Source: Lachnospiraceae bacterium UBA7143
GTDB lineage: Bacteria; Bacillota; Clostridia; Lachnospirales; Lachnospiraceae
Direction of reading: 5' to 3'
Length of the DNA stretch: 64,000 nucleotides
Assembly: GCA_002491905.1 (NCBI GenBank)
Contig: DKWV01000035.1
Span: 1 to 64,000, forward strand
Shown here: piece by piece, positions 15,789-23,955 of the stretch
Position numbering within the stretch: the stretch's first letter is position 1
Layout: every line of letters starts with the position of its first letter
Notes under the pieces: model-generated
Told to the model about the DNA's origin: nothing
Database searches by the model: none
The model's input: only the letters and a program-made list of their open reading frames with translations
Position numbers and translations under genes: made by a program

Positions 15789-15819
15789 ATTATAAAGCTT
15801 TTTTTTGATAGTGTCAAAA
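15789..15819 (-). promoter_or_regulatory. Consensus promoter with palindromic operator for the R-M operon
   Basis: On the minus strand TTGACA (15,817-15,812), 17 bp, TATAAT (15,794-15,789): a perfect housekeeping promoter 24 bp ahead of the controller start. A near-palindrome TTTTGATA-G-TGTCAAAA (15,803-15,819, 7 of 8 arm positions paired) overlaps the -35 box. Its core matches the yhcG leader palindrome. Confidence 0.75.
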
Positions 15820-15880
15820 TAATCTTTTAGCTTATCATATGGTATTTGAAATGTAATATAGTGTTTTCTTTTAATCAAAT

Positions 15881-15918
15881 AAAATAAGGCGCCTGCTGAT
15901 TTTATCACAACAAACGCC
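15881..15918 (-). terminator. Terminator-like hairpin downstream of the DUF6809-like gene
   Basis: On the minus strand GGCGTTTGTTG and CAGCAGGCGCC (15,918-15,888) can form an 11-bp stem including G-U pairs, followed by TTATTTTATTTG. It lies about 90 bp after the stop of the gene at 16,006-16,338. Confidence 0.5.
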
Positions 15919-16005
15919 CATTGCTAATCTCAAATATATATTTTTCAAATGTAAAAATATGCAATACAAAAAAGCAAAATACAAACTACAATCATAAATA
16001 TCATA

Positions 16006-16338
16006 TTATTTGTCCACTATCAAATTCTGCTGATTTGCTATATTATTTGTCACGCTGATTTGATTTACTTCTGATATCAACTTTATGCCATCATTGAACC
16101 CCTGCCTATAAGCAGTTGCTCCATACGTAGCTCCGCTGGCATTAGCCGCAGAAATAGCTTTGTCTACAGCTTTATTCTGCTCCCGGCTCAACCCTGCTTT
16201 CTCCAGTTCACTGATTGCTTCATCAACTTCCTTTTGTACGGATTGATATAGCTCATTATCATTTAATGCTTTTTCCAAACCTTTATGTATTCTTTCCTCC
16301 ATGAGTATATCCAATAGGTTTCCATCCCTTGCTCCCAT
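16006..16338 (-). CDS. DUF6809-like small helical protein
   Basis: 110 residues, ATG behind GGGAGG. Helical, with the C-terminal signature ATYGATAYRQGFNDGIKLISEV, closely similar in layout to the end of the protein at 5413-5700. Function unknown; such proteins are common on Firmicutes integrative elements. It stands alone, divergent from the Arc-type gene, with a terminator-like hairpin about 90 bp downstream. Confidence 0.65.
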   Translation of the reverse strand: MGARDGNLLDILMEERIHKGLEKALNDNELYQSVQKEVDEAISELEKAGLSREQNKAVDKAISAANASGATYGATAYRQGFNDGIKLISEVNQISVTNNIANQQNLIVDK

Positions 16339-16382
16339 ATTACACGCCCTCCCAATTAATTTTTATATGAAAATTATAATAT

Positions 16383-16422
16383 GCCGTCAATATATTTTTA
16401 GCCGTCATTTCGACGGTATAAT
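16383..16422 (+). promoter_or_regulatory. Candidate operator/promoter of the Arc-type regulator
   Basis: GCCGTC occurs at 16,383-16,388 and 16,401-16,406, and its complement at 16,411-16,416 forms the palindrome CCGTC-ATTTC-GACGG directly before TATAAT (16,417-16,422). The -35 region is weak. This is a plausible autoregulatory site for the 56-residue ribbon-helix-helix protein starting at 16,446. Confidence 0.45.
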
Positions 16423-16445
16423 AATGTCATATTGGAGGTATTCTT

Positions 16446-16616
16446 ATGGTAACTGATACAGCTAAATTTACACTAAGGACGGATGCTGAAATTCTCAAGA
16501 AGTTCCGTTACGTTGCAGATTATAATGGTCGTTCCGCCAACAGAGAGTTGGAAGTTCTTATGAAAAAGCATATTGCCGAATTTGAAAAAGAACACGGCAA
16601 AATAACTTTTGACTAA
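16446..16616 (+). CDS. Arc-type ribbon-helix-helix protein (56 aa)
   Basis: A 56-codon frame starting MVTDTAKFTLRTDAEILKKF and ending EFEKEHGKITFD. The strand-helix-helix pattern (KFTLRTDAEILKKFRYVADY, then GRSANRELEVLMKKHI) is the Arc/MetJ fold of small DNA-binding repressors. TTGGAGG precedes the ATG. It is divergent from the DUF6809-like gene with GCCGTC repeats between them, and probably controls a promoter of the island core. Confidence 0.8.
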   Translation: MVTDTAKFTLRTDAEILKKFRYVADYNGRSANRELEVLMKKHIAEFEKEHGKITFD

Positions 16617-16665
16617 TCTTCTCATCATATATCTGAAGATGGAGCAGTTGCCTGCTCCACCTTTA

Positions 16666-17016
16666 TCAGCCGTACACCACTTCTTTTAATACGATTTCCT
16701 CAGCCACATTTCTAATATTGTTCATTTTTCTAACCCAAAGCATCTGATCCTGTGCCTTTAACTGCTCTGTTACTCCCTCCTGTTTTGCCATCTGCTCCAC
16801 AAGCATATCAAATCTTTCCTCTGCCTGTTCCTGTATCAAAAGCAGATGTGTCTTTAATTCCCCTGATAGTAGCAATCCCGAATAAATACCTCGCCTGTGA
16901 TTTTCCAAATATGATTTCCTCATCAGACCAAATTTCCTCAACTCTCCCTCCGGCTCCGGATCGGGGATTAGATTCGGAATCAAATAATCTCCACATTTTT
17001 CGTAAGTTATATTCAT
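16666..17016 (-). CDS. TnpV-like transposon-encoded protein
   Basis: About 116 residues from ATG 17,016 (MNITYEKCGDYLIPNLIPDP), selected because GAGAGG lies upstream and the N-terminus matches TnpV proteins (YxxxGDYxxPxL). The continuation (YLENHRRGIYSGLLLSGELK, then a helix with repeated acidic residues) is the standard TnpV pattern. TnpV is a small protein of unknown role carried by mobilizable transposons of Clostridia. It follows the MobV gene with an overlap only if the longer upstream start is used. Confidence 0.8.
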   Translation of the reverse strand: MNITYEKCGDYLIPNLIPDPEPEGELRKFGLMRKSYLENHRRGIYSGLLLSGELKTHLLLIQEQAEERFDMLVEQMAKQEGVTEQLKAQDQMLWVRKMNNIRNVAEEIVLKEVVYG

Positions 17017-17042
17017 TGCCTGTTCCTCTCTTTCCTTAAAAT

Positions 17043-18407
17043 TTACATTTCCTGATGCCACTGCTTATTCTTTCTTACTACGTCCAGCTGACCGCACTTT
17101 CTTTGCTGGTTATGTACCGCAGCATCCTCTTTTGCCTCCTCCAGTTTCTGTTTCATGGTCTTTGGTGCAAGCGATTTTACAAATTCAACAAACGCCTCTC
17201 CAAGTCCTCTTGATGCTACAAACCTCTTTAGTTTTTCAACCTGATCTGTAAGCACAGCTGTCTTTTTCTCCAGACTGGAAATTTTCTTCTCATACTTTTC
17301 CAAGAGATGATTTCTTGATACTGCCTTGCTGAAAGCATCCAGTATTTTATTCCAGTCACTTTTCTTTACTTTGACATATTCCTCACTGCCGAAAAGATTT
17401 GTCATTGGAACAGCAGCACTTTTCATACTTTTTGTTTCCGCTGCCACTTCCTTTGAAATCATTTTAAATGTTTCCGCCCTTAAATCATGTTTCGCAAGAA
17501 CCTTCTCCGCCTCTTTCTCTTTTATCTCCGCTTCCTCAATCTGCTCTGTGAGTTTCTGCGCCTGTAAGAGCAGCTCATTGTTCTGTGCCTCCATTTCCTG
17601 CACCTGCCCACGAAGTTCTGATGACTGCTGTTCCAGATTATTATTCTGCTGTTCCAGAACCTCCTTCTGTTTGTCCAGCATTACCGTCTGCTGTTCCAGT
17701 TGCTCCACCTCTCGCATTGCCGCCTTATATTCCGGCAGTGACAGGTTATCCCGCTGTACACCAAGAACTTCTATTTCAATCCCCTGCTCTCTGCACAATC
17801 CTGTCAGATACTCCCTCTCCCGTTCCTGCCATGCGACTGTTTCATTCTGTTTTCTGCTGACCGCCTTTGCAAATCCCATCTGCTGGAATGCTTTTGTCAG
17901 ACTGTTGCGAGTCTTCATTCCATTTTTATATCCATGCGCCACAGGAATATAATCTAAATGCAGATGTGGTGTTGCTTCATCCAGATGCATCACACAGTTA
18001 AATAAATATAGATTTGGATTGCGTTCCTGAAAGGTCTTTGCATAGCGGTCTAAGACCTCTATCGCCGCTTTTGCCTCCTCTGTCAGCGCCCCTTTTTCAT
18101 CCGTAACCGGAGTATCTGTCTTTTTGCCTATCTGCACGATATTTTCATAAAATGTCTTTTCCTTGTTGCCGGAGTTTTCTATCTCTTTCAAATAATCGTC
18201 TTTCTGCCTGTCCTTACGCTTCTGTGCCGCATTATAATCCCGAAGTGCCTGCCCGAAGCATTTCTCGTAAGCATCTTCCAATGGTTCCTGTATGTAAATC
18301 CGGTTCCAAGCTGTTCTTTCCGGCACCACATTGTTGCAGATAAAATCTCTGTTGTTATGCGTAAGATGCCCTCTTCCTTTTGGAAAAGAAATTGTTTTTG
18401 CCGCCAA
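17043..18407 (-). CDS. MobV-family relaxase (Pre/Mob recombination enzyme)
   Basis: 454 residues. The N-terminal relaxase domain has HNNR (17-20), a DYN-type region near 57-59, and the metal-binding HLDEATPHLHLDYIPV (H141, H148, H150), the hallmark of MobV relaxases that nick oriT to start conjugative mobilization. From about residue 220 a long glutamine-rich coiled coil follows (QLEQQ repeats). The start is TTG behind AAGGTGG. Upstream lies a 240-bp array of hairpins, the expected place for oriT; downstream is tnpV. Confidence 0.88.
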   Translation of the reverse strand: MAAKTISFPKGRGHLTHNNRDFICNNVVPERTAWNRIYIQEPLEDAYEKCFGQALRDYNAAQKRKDRQKDDYLKEIENSGNKEKTFYENIVQIGKKTDTPVTDEKGALTEEAKAAIEVLDRYAKTFQERNPNLYLFNCVMHLDEATPHLHLDYIPVAHGYKNGMKTRNSLTKAFQQMGFAKAVSRKQNETVAWQEREREYLTGLCREQGIEIEVLGVQRDNLSLPEYKAAMREVEQLEQQTVMLDKQKEVLEQQNNNLEQQSSELRGQVQEMEAQNNELLLQAQKLTEQIEEAEIKEKEAEKVLAKHDLRAETFKMISKEVAAETKSMKSAAVPMTNLFGSEEYVKVKKSDWNKILDAFSKAVSRNHLLEKYEKKISSLEKKTAVLTDQVEKLKRFVASRGLGEAFVEFVKSLAPKTMKQKLEEAKEDAAVHNQQRKCGQLDVVRKNKQWHQEM

Positions 18408-18456
18408 TGCACCACCTTCTTTCTCATATTTTTGTTTTCAAGCTATCTACGGTTTT

Positions 18457-18697
18457 GTTACTTTTGTCAAAAGTAACGCCTTATTACTTCTGACGCTCCG
18501 CATCAGAAGTAAGGCGCCCTGCGGGGCTGATGCCGCAGATGCAGCGGCATAGTCTGCCTTGAATTCCATCCGGCAGACTGCTCATTCCGGCAAAAAACCG
18601 CCGTCATTCGCTATGGGCGACGGTGCCGAATAAAAACTTTCCGGCACCGTTCCATAGGCTCCCTTCTCGGAATTGAGTACCGAATATAAAAATTCGG
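18457..18697. repeat. Array of five to six hairpins upstream of mobV, candidate oriT region
   Basis: The 296-bp gap 18,408-18,703 has no gene but a dense series of inverted repeats: 18,457-18,477 (GTTACTTTTG/CAAAAGTAAC); 18,484-18,512 (TTACTTCTGA/TCAGAAGTAA); 18,530-18,550 (ATGCCGC/GCGGCAT); 18,551-18,579 (AGTCTGCC/GGCAGACT); 18,620-18,650 (ACGGTGCCG/CGGCACCGT); 18,680-18,697 (CCGAAT/ATTCGG). One or two may terminate parMR transcription; MobV oriT sites lie just upstream of the relaxase gene. The repeats are direct observations; the oriT role is inferred. Confidence 0.6.
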
Positions 18698-18703
18698 AAC
18701 CGC

Positions 18704-19159
18704 CTATCCGCCCATTGCAAATGCAAACGCCATCATATCCTCAGACAATTCCGGCTCCTGCATCTGCTCCATTCCGTCTGCATTAGTCTTTTCTATCAGC
18801 TTTTCTTCATCGGAATGAACTGCGGAAACATATTCACTGAAACTGTTGCTGATTTGCTCTGACAAAACTTTCTGCAACTCTTGAAGGATTTCATGGAATT
18901 TTGATTCCAATATCCTGTCCAGCATCTTTTCAAGAATATCTGTATCCTGTTCTGGTAAAATAGCAGAATCGACATCACTTACTGCCTTACCAGTTCCAAC
19001 CCGCATCTGCCCGTCAAGAACCGCCACAAACGCATCAGAAAGAATCTTCCCATAAGAACCATCTTTTCGTGTAATACCCTGCAAATACTCCCATGTCCTG
19101 CGCTGGTTTTCATCTTCCATGCAGAATTTTATATTGCTGCATTTATAGGTCTTTCTCAT
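18704..19159 (-). CDS. ParR-like partition adaptor
   Basis: 151 residues. The N-terminal segment (KTYKCSNIKFCMEDENQRRT, then WEYLQGI..DGSYGKILSDAF) fits the ribbon-helix-helix DNA-binding region of ParR proteins, and the C-terminus is acidic and flexible with a terminal hydrophobic helix (SEDMMAFAFAMGG) suited to binding ParM filament ends. It is 15 bp downstream of the ParM-like gene, the classic parMR order. It would bind the centromere, probably the GTTTAC repeat cluster at 20,157-20,249. Confidence 0.7.
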   Translation of the reverse strand: MRKTYKCSNIKFCMEDENQRRTWEYLQGITRKDGSYGKILSDAFVAVLDGQMRVGTGKAVSDVDSAILPEQDTDILEKMLDRILESKFHEILQELQKVLSEQISNSFSEYVSAVHSDEEKLIEKTNADGMEQMQEPELSEDMMAFAFAMGG

Positions 19160-19174
19160 TCCATAACCTCATTT

Positions 19175-20101
19175 CTATACTGCCTGTCTGCGCTGTTTCT
19201 GCATTGCAAGGTACTCATATCCTTTTGCATTGGCGCAGATGTCCTCAATAAAAGTCACATTCCCTTTTGAGACAACATCACTGTAATGCCTAAGCAGGCA
19301 GCCGCCTCCGCCAACCACATAGAGATGCACCAGATTTTCTTTATATCCATAGTCAATCAGGCGTTTTAAAATATTCTCTGCATATCCTGCAGCAATTCGC
19401 TCTACCACCTTTGCTGCTGCATCTGCTCTGCCCTGCAACCCGTTTATCAGCATCGGCTCAATCAGGACCTCCGGTATGCTTTCCCCTGTTGATTTAGACA
19501 GCTCTTTTTGTATTTCTTTCATACAGATCGAAACTCCGAATTTGTCCGTCACAAGACTTTTCTCCAACGGTCTGCCGTCAATAATCTGCATCACGTTCAT
19601 CGTGCCATTCCCAATATCCGCTATCATGTTGAAGCCTTTCATCGAACCGGCATTACATACCGCCGCAAATCCCTGCGGGAACACCTCTACTCCGCACAAA
19701 TGCACTCTGTAGCTTTCTTTGCGGAATAAGAAAAACAATTCCTGCTCCTGCATCAGATATTTCTTGAAATCCGCCGCCTGGCTTTTTGCCCATGCAAGGG
19801 GAAGTCCAACCGCCAGCACCACTTTCGCCTCATGCAACTCTCTAAATTTCAATTCTTCTGCCAGTCCTGCCAATGTGAGAATAAAGAAATCCTGCGAATC
19901 TGTCTTGTTGCCCTGATAAATCAAATGATTCTCTCCAATCACATAATACTTATCCTTATATTTGATATAGTTCATGCTGACTATCGGCTCTTCCTCAAAG
20001 CATTCCACCCCTGTCCTAAATACCCTGTGTACTGTCTTAATATTCCCATAGCCATGATCCAAGCCGATAATTACTTTTGTATTGTTGTTATATTTCTGCA
20101 T
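19175..20101 (-). CDS. ParM/StbA-like actin-family partition ATPase
   Basis: 308 residues of the actin fold: phosphate-1 motif IIGLDHGYGNIKT (12-24), phosphate-2 ADIGNGTMNV, and the adenosine motif YVVGGGGCLL. These mark ParM-type filament-forming ATPases that push plasmid copies apart. GGAGGG precedes the ATG. Its presence with parR inside an integrated element suggests that the excised circle is stably maintained like a plasmid. The promoter region overlaps the GTTTAC repeats, compatible with ParR autoregulation. Confidence 0.82.
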   Translation of the reverse strand: MQKYNNNTKVIIGLDHGYGNIKTVHRVFRTGVECFEEEPIVSMNYIKYKDKYYVIGENHLIYQGNKTDSQDFFILTLAGLAEELKFRELHEAKVVLAVGLPLAWAKSQAADFKKYLMQEQELFFLFRKESYRVHLCGVEVFPQGFAAVCNAGSMKGFNMIADIGNGTMNVMQIIDGRPLEKSLVTDKFGVSICMKEIQKELSKSTGESIPEVLIEPMLINGLQGRADAAAKVVERIAAGYAENILKRLIDYGYKENLVHLYVVGGGGCLLRHYSDVVSKGNVTFIEDICANAKGYEYLAMQKQRRQAV

Positions 20102-20156
20102 AATAAATGCCCTCCATATTGTTGTTAATCTTACTATTGCGTTTTCAGTTTTTTCT

Positions 20157-20249
20157 GTTTACATCGTTTACAAATGCCAGAAAACCTTGATTTTCCTATA
20201 TTCCGCTATAAACTTACCGTTTACAAAAATGTAAACGCGCCATGTAAAC
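20157..20249. repeat. GTTTAC repeat cluster, candidate parC centromere and parMR promoter
   Basis: Five copies of GTTTAC or its complement lie within 93 bp: 20,157-20,162, 20,166-20,171, 20,219-20,224 (direct) and 20,231-20,236, 20,244-20,249 (inverted). The region separates the VapE-like gene from parM, where a ParR-binding centromere would be expected. Alternatively these could be replication iterons or a repressor site. Confidence 0.55.
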
Positions 20250-20281
20250 CGGATAAAAAAGAGTTTGAAACATACTGCCAT

Positions 20282-21646
20282 TTACCCCTTAAAAGGTAAC
20301 TGCACATTATCCAGCAATAGTGAAAATCCATGCATATCAGTTTCACGTTTCCAGCCACGCTGCAGTCCATACTTATCGAACCTATGGGAACTGATTTTCT
20401 CCCACCCTGCAATACAAGTGTTCATAATGCTGTTAATTTCCTTAATCTCCCATTGTTTCGGTTCCTCGTATTCATGCCGAAGCGCCTCTCTGTAAATCAT
20501 TTCGCTGCACACATATTCTTCCGTACAATCATCCAGCCATGCCTGAATAATGCCCACCTTTGTATCCTCCGGCATAAACTGTTTCTGCATATCCTTCAGA
20601 TGTTCTTCCATTTCCTTCGACAATTTCAACTCATGTGAACAGTTCTTGTAGATAACCATAGCCTCCGCCCACGCCTGCACAATATATTCCCTTGACTCCT
20701 TTTCGTCCTCAAGGATATGTTTCTCCACACGCTCCTGATGAACCAGAACAGGCGCAAACCTTCTGTTCCCCGTCCTGTCCAGCGGCAGAAAATCAAGATT
20801 GTTTGATGTGCCGACAAAAATACACTGTCTTGGTCTGTCCTCAGCATAAGTCTGGTATGGAATACGGTATGTTTCTTTCTGTCTGCTCAGAAATGATTTA
20901 ATATCTTCAATGCTTTTTGCATTGACAGTGGCAAGCATTTCCGACATTTCAATAATCCAATGCCCCTGCATTTTGCTGTAAACATTTTCATCATCCATAC
21001 GTTTCAAATCATCTGTAAACCACTCATCATTGACAGCAAGGAAACGGAAGAATGTAGACTTTCCTGCACCCTGACCTCCCACAAGACAGACCATAATCTC
21101 AAACTTACATCCCGGCTCATAAATCCGGCGTATTGCCGCCAGCATCAAAAGACGCATGATTTCTTTTGTGTACTCATTATCATCTGTACCGAGAAAACGC
21201 GGGAGCAGATTTGCAATCCTGTTTTTTCCATCCCATTGCAGACTTTCAAGAAATTCTTTAATCGGATGGTAGCTTTTTTCGCTTGCAGCAATACTGATTG
21301 CTTTGTTAATTGCCTTATCACTGGAAATACCATAATTTGCTTCTATGTAACGCTGAATCTGGTACATATCCACATCAGTGACGCAGCTCCCGTTCCGTTT
21401 CCACGATAGCCTCTTTACAATATCAATTTTGTTTGTCAGCTCATTTTTGCATATGGCATCTTTCAGCACCGGATCTCTGTATAAAATAGTCATGCAATTC
21501 TCAATGGAAGATTTCACGTTCCCTTTCTGCGTTCTTGCAAGCGACTCCAGCACATCCTCTACGGTACTCATTTCCGTATCAAGCACTTCCCCGACTGCAT
21601 TCCATAATTCGTTTTCTGCCTGTGCAGACTGCTCCTGCAATTTCAT
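20282..21646 (-). CDS. VapE/VirE-type replicative helicase-like ATPase
   Basis: 454 residues. Residues 120-185 (IKEFLESLQWDGKNRIANLL, and FLGTDDNEYT) are typical of the virulence-associated E family. Then come Walker A GGQGAGKS (190-197), WIIEMSEM (Walker B-like) and FVGTSNNLDFLPLDRTGNRR (sensor region). Such proteins pair with a primase to replicate phages, satellites and integrative elements. The start overlaps the primase-like gene by 68 bp in another frame; AAGGTGG lies close to the ATG. A downstream start cannot be excluded. Confidence 0.85.
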   Translation of the reverse strand: MKLQEQSAQAENELWNAVGEVLDTEMSTVEDVLESLARTQKGNVKSSIENCMTILYRDPVLKDAICKNELTNKIDIVKRLSWKRNGSCVTDVDMYQIQRYIEANYGISSDKAINKAISIAASEKSYHPIKEFLESLQWDGKNRIANLLPRFLGTDDNEYTKEIMRLLMLAAIRRIYEPGCKFEIMVCLVGGQGAGKSTFFRFLAVNDEWFTDDLKRMDDENVYSKMQGHWIIEMSEMLATVNAKSIEDIKSFLSRQKETYRIPYQTYAEDRPRQCIFVGTSNNLDFLPLDRTGNRRFAPVLVHQERVEKHILEDEKESREYIVQAWAEAMVIYKNCSHELKLSKEMEEHLKDMQKQFMPEDTKVGIIQAWLDDCTEEYVCSEMIYREALRHEYEEPKQWEIKEINSIMNTCIAGWEKISSHRFDKYGLQRGWKRETDMHGFSLLLDNVQLPFKG

Positions 21647-22226
21647 CCACCTTCTTTCTGTCCTTTAGAAATAATTCCTGCCTCTCTGAAACATCTCCCA
21701 TACACAAAATATCCAGCCAGTGATTGATAAGCGGCTCTGCATGAAGCATCTGCGCATAATCTTCCGAAAAAATAATGTCAGGCGGTTTCCCAATAAGGAA
21801 ACGATTTACACTGTCAATCTCCGAGATACAGCTTTTCAGTATATCAACAGACTTATTACACCATTTTTCAAACCGTTCCTGAATGCGTGTTACCCTTTCA
21901 CGCTCTGCCTTTTCCCTGCGGATACGCTCTTTTTCCCACACACTTAACTCTGCATTTCCCTTCGCATCAACAGGCAGAGAAAAATCCTCTATCAGCTTTA
22001 GTGCCGCATCATACTGTGACAACCCAAACATACGGGAAGTATAATCAATCACATCTCCACCAACGCCACAGGCAAAGCAGTGATAATTTTTATCAATCTT
22101 CATGCTTGGATGCTTATCATCATGGAATGGACAGCAGGCTAAGCCATTCTTTTTAACCTGCAAGCCATAGTATTCCGCCGCCTGTCTTGCTGTCAGATAT
22201 TCCTTTACCTCTGAAAAAATATTCAA
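21579..22226 (-). CDS. CHC2 zinc-finger DNA primase-like protein
   Basis: 215 residues. The N-terminal zinc ribbon is clear: C32PFH35 followed by C50FAC53 with HPSMKI and GGDVID, as in DnaG CHC2 domains that recognise the priming template. The catalytic TOPRIM domain is not present, so it likely works with the downstream VapE-like ATPase, with which it overlaps by 68 bp. The remainder is a charged helical region. It is the first gene of the replication unit; 112 bp separate it from the MobC-like gene. Confidence 0.85.
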   Translation of the reverse strand: MNIFSEVKEYLTARQAAEYYGLQVKKNGLACCPFHDDKHPSMKIDKNYHCFACGVGGDVIDYTSRMFGLSQYDAALKLIEDFSLPVDAKGNAELSVWEKERIRREKAERERVTRIQERFEKWCNKSVDILKSCISEIDSVNRFLIGKPPDIIFSEDYAQMLHAEPLINHWLDILCMGDVSERQELFLKDRKKVDEIAGAVCTGRKRIMECSRGSA

Positions 22227-22338
22227 TTTTACGATTGCTCCTCCTTTTCATCTGGAAAAGCCTCTGCTATAATAAATCTGCAAAATATATGTAAAGAGGC
22301 TCGTCCTTTTTGCATTCAGATTAAGTTGCGCCAACAAC

Positions 22339-22674
22339 CTAATCTGTTTCCGGAATGCTCCTGTTACCAGCAGGGGCATTTCTATTCTGCTGAGTTTCTA
22401 ACAACTGCTTTACCAGTTCCAGCAGTACTTTTTCATCTTCTGTATTTCCGCTTTCCAGATGTACCAATATCTGCTCTAAAACTTTTGCAACCCGGTTAGA
22501 CATATAATTTCCGGCAGTTACCATCACTTCCTGCCCCAATACGGCTTTCCGGTAATAATCGCCTTTTGGAAGTCCTGACAATATAATCCTCGCTTCTACC
22601 TGCGCTTTTTCCCCATCACTCAGCCAAAAAGCGATTGTATTCCGCCGGAACCTGTCCTCACGCCTACACGCCAC
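22339..22674 (-). CDS. MobC-like plasmid mobilization protein
   Basis: About 111 residues from a GTG at 22,674 that has GAGAGGGG at suitable spacing; an upstream GTG at 22,683 is also possible. The sequence IAFWLSDGEKAQVEARIILS followed by GLPKGDYYRKAVLG is the ribbon-helix-helix region of MobC-type relaxosome proteins. The C-terminus is helical (LLELVKQLLETQQ). It overlaps the 3' end of the integrase gene by 11 bp. It may assist the MobV relaxase or regulate the int operon. Confidence 0.65.
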   Translation of the reverse strand: MACRREDRFRRNTIAFWLSDGEKAQVEARIILSGLPKGDYYRKAVLGQEVMVTAGNYMSNRVAKVLEQILVHLESGNTEDEKVLLELVKQLLETQQNRNAPAGNRSIPETD

Positions 22675-23743
22675 CTTCTTCACCCCTCTCCACTTTTCCA
22701 AGCCTGTCCGCAATTTTTATCTGTGCATCCATAGACTGATGACAGTATGTTTCAATCGTGGTAGTAACTTTTCCATGCCCTAACCGTTTTGCAATCTCCA
22801 CTGGACTAAATCCCATCTGCACGAGCATACTCGCATGACTGTGGCGGGTACAATGGACAGTAATCTTTTTTACGCCTGACAGTTTAATTCCACGCTCCAT
22901 TTCATGTTCAAAGAAACTTTTTGTCCGTCCGGCAAAAAGGCGTGTTCCTGCCCTTGCCCGATAGAGTGTTGAAATATATTCCCTGATCGCCTCCTGCAAT
23001 TCCTTATGTATCGTAATTACCCTTATGGAACTTTCCGTTTTCGGCGCAGTAATCAAATCCTCTCCGTCAATCCTCGCAAGGGATTCGTCAACGGTAATCG
23101 TGCCTTCCTCAAAATTGACGTCCTTTACCTGAAGGGCAAGTAATTCTCCCAATCGCATCCCCGTCCAAAATAAAATCTGGAACGCAACCCAAGAATCCTG
23201 CTTATCCATAATTGCATCCGAAAACTTCTGAAATTCCTCCAGAGTCCAATATGGTCTTTCATCCGCCCTGCTCTTTCCCATGCTTCCTGCTTTCCGGCAT
23301 GGATTGGAACGTAAATCGTAAAAATTAACCGCATAATTCAGAATGGCACTGAGCTGGTTATGTATAGTTTTCAGATAGGTAGGCTTGAAGCCTTTCTCCA
23401 TCATCTCGCCCTGCCACTTTCTTATCATAGGGGCAGTGATTTCATTGATTGGCGTATTGCCAAAGCAGGGTAGAACCTTATCGTTCATCACATACTCTTT
23501 CTGCTTCATAGTCGTTTTCCGCAGACGCTTTTCCATATCCGCCTTGTAAATCTCCCAAAAATCAGCAAGCGTCATTGTCGGATCAGAAGATTGCTGCAAT
23601 AAGAAATGCGCATACCATTCTTCTGCCTCTTTCTTTGATTTGAACCCTCTTTTCTGCGACTTCTTTTTTGCTCCTGTCCAATCCGTCCAGCGGTACTGTA
23701 TCCGCCATGTACCATTCGGATCTCTCTTTGCGCTGCAACTCAT
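22664..23743 (-). CDS. Tyrosine-type site-specific integrase
   Basis: About 359 residues from ATG 23,743, which overlaps the excisionase stop (ATGA) and has AAGGAGG upstream. The N-terminal arm-binding domain (GTWRIQYRWTDWTGAKKKSQ) and SAM-like core-binding domain precede the catalytic domain with GMRLGE (Arg), KTESSIR, HCTRHSHAS (H-x-x-R-H), LGHGKVTTTIETY (His, nucleophile Tyr). All catalytic residues appear intact. It should drive integration and excision of the island, with attachment sites probably within or near the GTACCC repeats (inference). Confidence 0.92.
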   Translation of the reverse strand: MSCSAKRDPNGTWRIQYRWTDWTGAKKKSQKRGFKSKKEAEEWYAHFLLQQSSDPTMTLADFWEIYKADMEKRLRKTTMKQKEYVMNDKVLPCFGNTPINEITAPMIRKWQGEMMEKGFKPTYLKTIHNQLSAILNYAVNFYDLRSNPCRKAGSMGKSRADERPYWTLEEFQKFSDAIMDKQDSWVAFQILFWTGMRLGELLALQVKDVNFEEGTITVDESLARIDGEDLITAPKTESSIRVITIHKELQEAIREYISTLYRARAGTRLFAGRTKSFFEHEMERGIKLSGVKKITVHCTRHSHASMLVQMGFSPVEIAKRLGHGKVTTTIETYCHQSMDAQIKIADRLGKVERGEEGGV

Positions 23744-23934
23744 GCACCTACCTCCTTTGCCGCTCCATACCACTTCTCTTTGAAATAGGCTGCCGGAATT
23801 TTGCCTGCGATTGTAAGAAAACCTTTGGAAGATAATTCGCTGTTCATCTCACGCAAAATCTTGTAAGATTTTCCCATACTGATGCCGAGCATTGCCGCAA
23901 TATCAGCGGCATTGTAATAAAGTTTTTCGTTCAT
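23740..23934 (-). CDS. Excisionase-like HTH protein (64 aa)
   Basis: 64 residues from ATG 23,934 (GAGAGG upstream). The sequence YYNAADIAAMLGISMGKSYK followed by SSKGFLTIAGKIPAAYFKEKW is the winged-helix DNA-binding pattern of Xis-type proteins of Firmicutes integrative elements. It is directly coupled to the integrase (ATGA overlap). The upstream region carries the GCAACATTTGTTTC repeats that may be its binding sites. Confidence 0.85.
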   Translation of the reverse strand: MNEKLYYNAADIAAMLGISMGKSYKILREMNSELSSKGFLTIAGKIPAAYFKEKWYGAAKEVGA

Positions 23935-23955
23935 GTTGTTTCCTCTCTTTCTTAT

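Noticed and set aside
18457..18697. CRISPR array
   Set aside because: The hairpins have different arm sequences and spacing, without identical repeats or cas genes.
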